This document shows positions 59,899 through 64,000 of a DNA stretch of 64,000 nt, piece after piece (the stretch's first letter is position 1; each line of letters starts with the position of its first letter). A model generated the notes under the pieces. The model ran no database searches and was not told the origin of the DNA. It was given only the letters and a program-made list of their open reading frames with translations. The position numbers and the translations under genes were made by a program. Source of the DNA: Desulfonatronum thioautotrophicum. GTDB lineage: Bacteria > Desulfobacterota > Desulfovibrionia > Desulfovibrionales > Desulfonatronaceae. The DNA lies in assembly GCF_000934745.1 (NCBI RefSeq), contig NZ_JYNO01000004.1:62001-126000 (forward strand), written 5' to 3'.

Positions 59899-62574
59899 TC
59901 AAGAGTGCCGCACGGCTGGTGAGGATGCGGGGCCGACGGGCGAGCCTTTGGCAAAGGCCATCAGCAGGGCAAGTCCGGCCATGGCGTTCAAGGCTCCGGC
60001 CAGCAGAAAGCAGGCCGGAATGCCCAGTACCGGGGCAATCATCACCCCAGCCACGGCCGCGCCGACACAGGCGCCGGCCAGTTCGATGCCGTAGATCCGG
60101 CCCGCGGCCTGTTCCGGCTTGCCGCAAAGGGTCGTGGAGCAGGCCAGTGCCAGGGGAAAATCCACGCCCCCGGCCAGTCCGGCGGCAAAAGTCAAAACGA
60201 AAAACAAGGCCAAAACTGCCAGGGGCGAGGCGATCATCGCTGTCTGGGGCAGGAGCAGTCCCACAATCCAGGCCGCCGCGGCGATACCGAACTGGACCAT
60301 GGCCAGGGTCTGGCCCGGGGTCTGGCCCGGGGTCTGGCCCAGGGTCTGGCCCGGGCCATGGCCGGGGCGATGACGTACATGGCGGTGCCCCAGAAAGGTA
60401 CCCACGGCCAAGCCGGACATGAACACGGCGATGATCAATCCCACGGTTTCGTATATAAACCCATATAGGCTCTGAAAAGCGAAGAGCAAGGCCACCTGCA
60501 TCAACATGGTGGACATTCCGGTGGTCAGGGCCGCGAGGTGCACAGCGGTGCTTATGCCGGAGTACGGGCCAGGCCAGGAGGAAAACCTAGAACAGCACCA
60601 GGACCGGAGCCAAGACCAAAACCGGGGACTGTTCCGGAAGCTGGGGAAGCGCTTGTTTTGCAAACCGCCTTTCGTGCGCACTCCGGGGCGTTCGTGGCCG
60701 CGGGAGTGCATACGGGAGAGCGCCAGCACGACCAGGAGCGGACCCAGGAGCACGGGAAGAAGCCACCAGGGTTGTATCCGCAGCACCCATGTCAGGGAGT
60801 CTCGGGTACCCACCCTGGTCAGTTCATCCCAGAACATCAGGCTGTACAGGTAGGCAATGGGTCGGAAATCCGAATTGATGAAGAAGCGCTGAACCACCGG
60901 AGGCAGAGACTCTTCAGCCTGCAGCTGTTCGCCGATGGAAGGAGGCGACAGGGGTGGGGCAGGCGGCCCTTCCAGATGGGCCAGAGGATTTCGGCCGTGA
61001 TGGCGCAGAATCCAGTTGATCCGACGCACGGTTGGTTCATGCAGCAGGATATGAAAATGCAGGCTGGAAAATCCCTCGGCCTGGATTTCCCGTTGGTCAA
61101 AACGCGTTCGCAGGACCTGGGGATCCCTGGTCACCTGGTCCGGAGCATCCGTGGCAAGGAACAGCAGGTGCCGTTCGCCCACGGCGAGAACCTGATCAAA
61201 GACATTTCCCAGGGTATGAAAGATCGCGGCGTTGCGGTTGGTCACCGCAAGCCCCCGCAGATCCGGAGTTGATGCGACCCCGACCGCCAGCACGCCGCCC
61301 GGTGCAAGTCTGCTCTGGGCCTGCTGAAAGAACTCCCGGGTGTACGTCCGGTTCAGGACCGCGGTGGTTGGGTCCGGGGCGTCCACGATGATCATGTCGT
61401 AGTTTCGCGTCCCGCCGGACTTGACGAAAAGCCGGGCGTCCGTGTGCAGCAGCCGGACGCCGGGGTGGTCCAGGGCCGCAAGGGTTCGGGCCGGGGCGAA
61501 GTTCAAGGCCGTGGCAGTCAGCACATGGTCCAGTTCCACATAATCCAGTTCCTGAACCGGATGGCGGAGGATCTCGGTGAGCATGCCCCGCAGGCCTCCG
61601 CCGATGAGCAGCACGCGCCTGGGTTCCGGGTGCTGCGTCAGCGCAAGGTGGGCCACGGTGACGGCATCCTGTTCCTCCAGACCGGGCACGGCCGTTTCCC
61701 GGCCCGCGGTGCTGAAAACCAGGTGGCCGCTTTGAAAAAAGCTGTACTGATCGTCGCGGCGCAGCACGGCTATCATGCCGTGCCGGGAATGGCGGGTTTC
61801 CACCAGCGCATGATCCGGGGCGAACTGCCCCCACTGGATCAGGGAGGTCCATTTGTCCAGGCGGTCCAGGGCCAGGAACAGCCCGGCAAGCACCGCAAGC
61901 ACCAGTGGAGCAAGCAGGATCGCGACGACCGGAGCACGTCGCAGAGGGGCCCGGTCCGGCGTGGTGTTGATCTGCATCCGCCCCAGAGGCAGGGCAACCG
62001 CCGCCATGAGCAGTGCCGCCAGGGTTGCCGTCTGAAAGGCGTTGAGCAGGTGGACCAGGAGGAAGGTGAACAGGATGCCCGCCATGATGTTGCCGGCAGC
62101 CTCCACCATGTAGGTCTTGCTCGCTCCGGAGGCATCCCGTGTCCCGTCATGTTCCCGCCAGATCCTGGCCAGCAGAACGAACTGCGCACCAAGCAGCAGC
62201 CCGACCGGGGCCATGACCAGGAAGCTGGAAACGACCATCTCCCACAGTCCCAGGGCGGCTCCGGGTAGGACGTCGAAAAAACCACGCAGATTGCGGATCA
62301 GGCCGATGGTTGCCGGCAGGAGGGGGACCAGACCGGCGGCGCTGTAGAGCAAAAGCCTGCCGGTGCGGCGCTGCTGCTGCGCCAGGCGCCCTCCCAGCCA
62401 GCTGCCCAGGCCGGTCCAGGCCAGCCAGGCGGAAAGGATGATGCCGATGGAAAGTTCGTTGCCTTGGAAAACCATGAGCAGTTCCCGCAACAACAGGACC
62501 TGGGCCAGCTGGGAAACAAGGCCCAGCATCAGGACGGAGGCAAGATGCCAGGGAACGGCGCGGAGCAGGGGCAT
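59899..62574 (-). CDS. Membrane-embedded spermidine synthase-like protein
   Basis: A fused protein: about six N-terminal helices (VLMLGLVSQLAQVLLLREL, LGSWLGGRLAQ), a soluble spermidine-synthase-like methyltransferase-fold domain (RVLLIGGGLRGMLTEILRHP, DYVELD, YDMIIVDAPDPTT) and about six C-terminal helices (ALTTGMSTMLMQVALLFAFQ). Such proteins are large and their reaction is not established. ATG 62574 is preferred to the TTG 62649. A tandem GQTPGQTLGQ-type run (DNA 60312-60350) lies in a loop, and the R/S-rich stretch before the second membrane block is odd. It is in one operon with the AmrS-type radical SAM gene. Confidence 0.82.
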   Translation of the reverse strand: MPLLRAVPWHLASVLMLGLVSQLAQVLLLRELLMVFQGNELSIGIILSAWLAWTGLGSWLGGRLAQQQRRTGRLLLYSAAGLVPLLPATIGLIRNLRGFFDVLPGAALGLWEMVVSSFLVMAPVGLLLGAQFVLLARIWREHDGTRDASGASKTYMVEAAGNIMAGILFTFLLVHLLNAFQTATLAALLMAAVALPLGRMQINTTPDRAPLRRAPVVAILLAPLVLAVLAGLFLALDRLDKWTSLIQWGQFAPDHALVETRHSRHGMIAVLRRDDQYSFFQSGHLVFSTAGRETAVPGLEEQDAVTVAHLALTQHPEPRRVLLIGGGLRGMLTEILRHPVQELDYVELDHVLTATALNFAPARTLAALDHPGVRLLHTDARLFVKSGGTRNYDMIIVDAPDPTTAVLNRTYTREFFQQAQSRLAPGGVLAVGVASTPDLRGLAVTNRNAAIFHTLGNVFDQVLAVGERHLLFLATDAPDQVTRDPQVLRTRFDQREIQAEGFSSLHFHILLHEPTVRRINWILRHHGRNPLAHLEGPPAPPLSPPSIGEQLQAEESLPPVVQRFFINSDFRPIAYLYSLMFWDELTRVGTRDSLTWVLRIQPWWLLPVLLGPLLVVLALSRMHSRGHERPGVRTKGGLQNKRFPSFRNSPRFWSWLRSWCCSRFSSWPGPYSGISTAVHLAALTTGMSTMLMQVALLFAFQSLYGFIYETVGLIIAVFMSGLAVGTFLGHRHVRHRPGHGPGQTLGQTPGQTPGQTLAMVQFGIAAAAWIVGLLLPQTAMIASPLAVLALFFVLTFAAGLAGGVDFPLALACSTTLCGKPEQAAGRIYGIELAGACVGAAVAGVMIAPVLGIPACFLLAGALNAMAGLALLMAFAKGSPVGPASSPAVRHS

Positions 62575-62723
62575 TTGGCTGTCAGGGAATGGGCGGGGTT
62601 GGATGGAAAGGATGTGCGCTAGAAGACACCAAACAGGGCGGAAACGCAATGCCTCAATGCGGTGCTGTCAATGTGGTGCTCAGGGGATAGCGCTTGGCAG
62701 ATCCCTTGGCTGATCCAGGGAAC

Positions 62724-62810
62724 ATCGAAATCGATTTCTGGGAAGGTTTTGATTTCGATACCGATTTCGATACCGATTTCGATTTCGATTTCGATTACGA
62801 TTTTGATTCA
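62724..62810. repeat. GATTTC hexamer array upstream of the spermidine synthase-like gene
   Basis: CGATTTC-type units are repeated from about 62724 to 62810 with variants (GATACC, GATTAC), at least eight copies of a GATTTC-like hexamer. The gap 62575-63264 otherwise holds the repeat at 63024-63168 and no gene that I trust. Confidence 0.7.
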
Positions 62811-63023
62811 GAGCGTCCTGTGGGTTGAGAAAAAATGCCCTGGCATGTTCAGCATGCCTCATTGCCTTTCGACGCTGATCCGGTTACGAGGATTCGCCGG
62901 GATGAGCATGTCCTGATTATGTTTTTGGCCGGTGCCGAGAGCAGACAACGAAGGCTGCGGCCGGCATCTGTTTGCCTCCGGATGCGCACGGCCTTCCAGA
63001 GATGCTTTTGAGAGTATCTGAGT

Positions 63024-63168
63024 GTTGAAAAAGTCCTTATCTGGCAGTCCGTTCAAAAACCCCAAGTGCAAGGAGCAAAAAAAGTTCAAGATCGAAGCGT
63101 ATTTATTCATACGTGAGAGTTTGAAATTTTTGCAGCGACGCAGCAATTGGGAGTTTTTCAACGGACTG
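63024..63168. repeat. Dispersed miniature element, copy 3
   Basis: TGTTGAAAAAGTCC then CAGTCCGTTCAAAAACCCC on the left and TTTTTCAACGGACTG on the right. Inner sequence AGCGTATTTATTCATACGTG and GCAGCGACGCAGCAATTGGG is shared with copy 1 (27610-27833) and, inverted, with copy 2 (55993-56116). This is the most compact copy. Confidence 0.8.
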
Positions 63169-63264
63169 GTATGTGTTTCCACGGCAATCACGGACCATTC
63201 GTCGCGGCCCGTCAGATGATGGCCGTAGCGGACTTCAGGTGGGCTTCGGACAAGGATAACGGTC

Positions 63265-63630
63265 ATGGACCAGGAACAGCGCAGTGCGCCACGGGTGGAT
63301 GTGGAGCCGGACTTCAGCGTACTGGTCACTTCCGGTGGCGAGAAAATCATGGGTATTGTCTATGATATTAGCCGCACGGGGGTACTGGTGGATGTCTCAC
63401 AGAACGACGTGGGCTTGGTCATGGTCCCGGAGGGTGAGCGCGTTGCTTTTCAGGTCGTGCCGGAATTTTTGGCTGTGGCCTTGCAGGGGGCCTCGGGCAC
63501 GGTTGTTCGCCGGGCCGGTCCTCTCTGGGGAGTTCAGTTTGTCGATCCGCTGGACCTGAGCCAGACGCGAATCGACCAGCTGCGGGAACACCTAGAAGTC
63601 CCCAACGGTCCGGAATGGAATAAGTTCTAA
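63265..63630 (+). CDS. Second PilZ domain protein
   Basis: A 121-residue single PilZ domain: RSAPRVDV (RxxxR) near residue 6 and YDISRTGVLVD (DxSxxG) near residue 33; the binding motif is complete. The domain then closes with WGVQFVDPLDLS. AAGGA lies nine bases before ATG 63265. No pilus gene adjoins it, so its output is unknown. Confidence 0.85.
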   Translation: MDQEQRSAPRVDVEPDFSVLVTSGGEKIMGIVYDISRTGVLVDVSQNDVGLVMVPEGERVAFQVVPEFLAVALQGASGTVVRRAGPLWGVQFVDPLDLSQTRIDQLREHLEVPNGPEWNKF

Positions 63631-63695
63631 CGGCTTGAGACCTGCCGCGGGGCATGCACGCCCGCGGATCTGCTCAGCCACTGTCCAACCAGAGC

Positions 63696-64000
63696 ATGCA
63701 ACAACGCCGAATCATCTTTCTGTCACCCCGGTTCCCCTGGTGGGGGTGGATTTTTCTGTTGCCCCTGGCCGTGCTGGGCATCTTTCTCGGTGCGGTCTTT
63801 TTCCTGGTATTCATCGCCTTCGTGGTCACCGCCGGCCTGGTCATGTGGATCCGCTGGAAGTGGTTGCGCTACAAGATGGGCGGAAAAGGCGGCCCCACCG
63901 TGCACCGGGAATTTCAGACCCGTTCGAGGTATGATTACGAAATCAAGCGCCTGGACGAGCCGAACAACAGGCCGCGCAAGGGGCCGACCGATGAATCCCG
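63696..64000 (+). CDS. Small membrane protein, 3' end outside window
   Basis: An open frame from ATG 63696 runs to the window edge without a stop (101 codons). It reads MQQRRIIFLSPRFPWWGWIF, then one or two membrane helices (LLPLAVLGIFLGAVFFLVF, IAFVVTAGLVMWI) and a basic/acidic tail (RYDYEIKRLDEPNNRPRKG). No family is recognised. It stands 65 bases after the PilZ gene on the same strand and could be co-transcribed. Confidence 0.7.
   Translation, partial: MQQRRIIFLSPRFPWWGWIFLLPLAVLGIFLGAVFFLVFIAFVVTAGLVMWIRWKWLRYKMGGKGGPTVHREFQTRSRYDYEIKRLDEPNNRPRKGPTDES

Noticed and set aside
60540-60680. Possible frameshift in the spermidine-synthase-like gene
   Set aside because: One other frame gives a hydrophobic run, but it contains a stop and the annotated frame continues smoothly into conserved membrane sequence; treated as a divergent linker.

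Overview
This is a chromosomal window from a Gram-negative, anaerobic, hydrogen-metabolising bacterium, most likely a member of the Desulfovibrionales (sulfate-reducer lineage of the former Deltaproteobacteria). The evidence is a complete six-gene Ech-type membrane [NiFe] hydrogenase operon, a HemA-CcsA-Met8 block typical of cytochrome-c-rich sulfate reducers, and a three-gene set for the osmolyte N-acetylglutaminylglutamine amide (NAGGN). The NAGGN set suggests a halophilic or haloalkaliphilic habit. This taxonomic placement is inferred from gene content only. The core genes look GC-rich; the accessory segments at about 41-44.5, 47.6-49.2, 52.2-53.1 and 54.8-55.1 kb are visibly AT-richer.

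Layout. 0-5 kb: end of cysS, a palindromic repeat, a PAS histidine kinase, an NlpC/P60 lipoprotein and a FUSC-type membrane protein. 5.2-10.4 kb: echABCDEF. 10.7-11.5 kb: ccmD and a TPR protein. 11.6-23 kb: a long minus-strand run (ftsY, GT2, TVP38, GT39, met8-like, ccsA, hemA, a small conserved protein, tilS, an adenylate-cyclase-type sensor). 24-29 kb: the NAGGN trio. 29-35 kb: panB, a CBS protein, an ABC uptake system (substrate-binding protein, permease, ATPase), ndk and proC, closed by a 62-bp perfect palindrome.

35-57 kb is the most interesting part. A cyclic-di-GMP-I type riboswitch heads a type IV pilus minor-pilin locus (fimT-fimT-pilV-pilW-pilX-pilY1-pilE), followed by a PilZ protein, a small charged protein and a zinc-ribbon ParA ATPase. 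The pilus genes are split in two places by dense clusters of toxin-antitoxin and mobile-element debris: Fic, four nucleotidyltransferase/HEPN-type loci, VapBC-like pairs, UPF0175/DUF3368 remnants, HicB, Uma2, AlbA_2 and DUF2442. Several of these are broken. The sequence suggests c-di-GMP control of the pilus at the RNA level and possibly at the protein level.

57.5-64 kb: two radical SAM proteins that both carry export-type N-termini, a membrane-embedded spermidine-synthase-like protein, a second PilZ protein and the start of a small membrane protein that runs off the window.

Non-coding DNA is unusually rich in miniature inverted-repeat elements: at least five families, one with 25-bp terminal repeats and an 8-bp target duplication, plus GAAATC/GATTTC hexamer arrays at several gene upstream regions. 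I see no rRNA, tRNA, CRISPR array or complete transposase gene.
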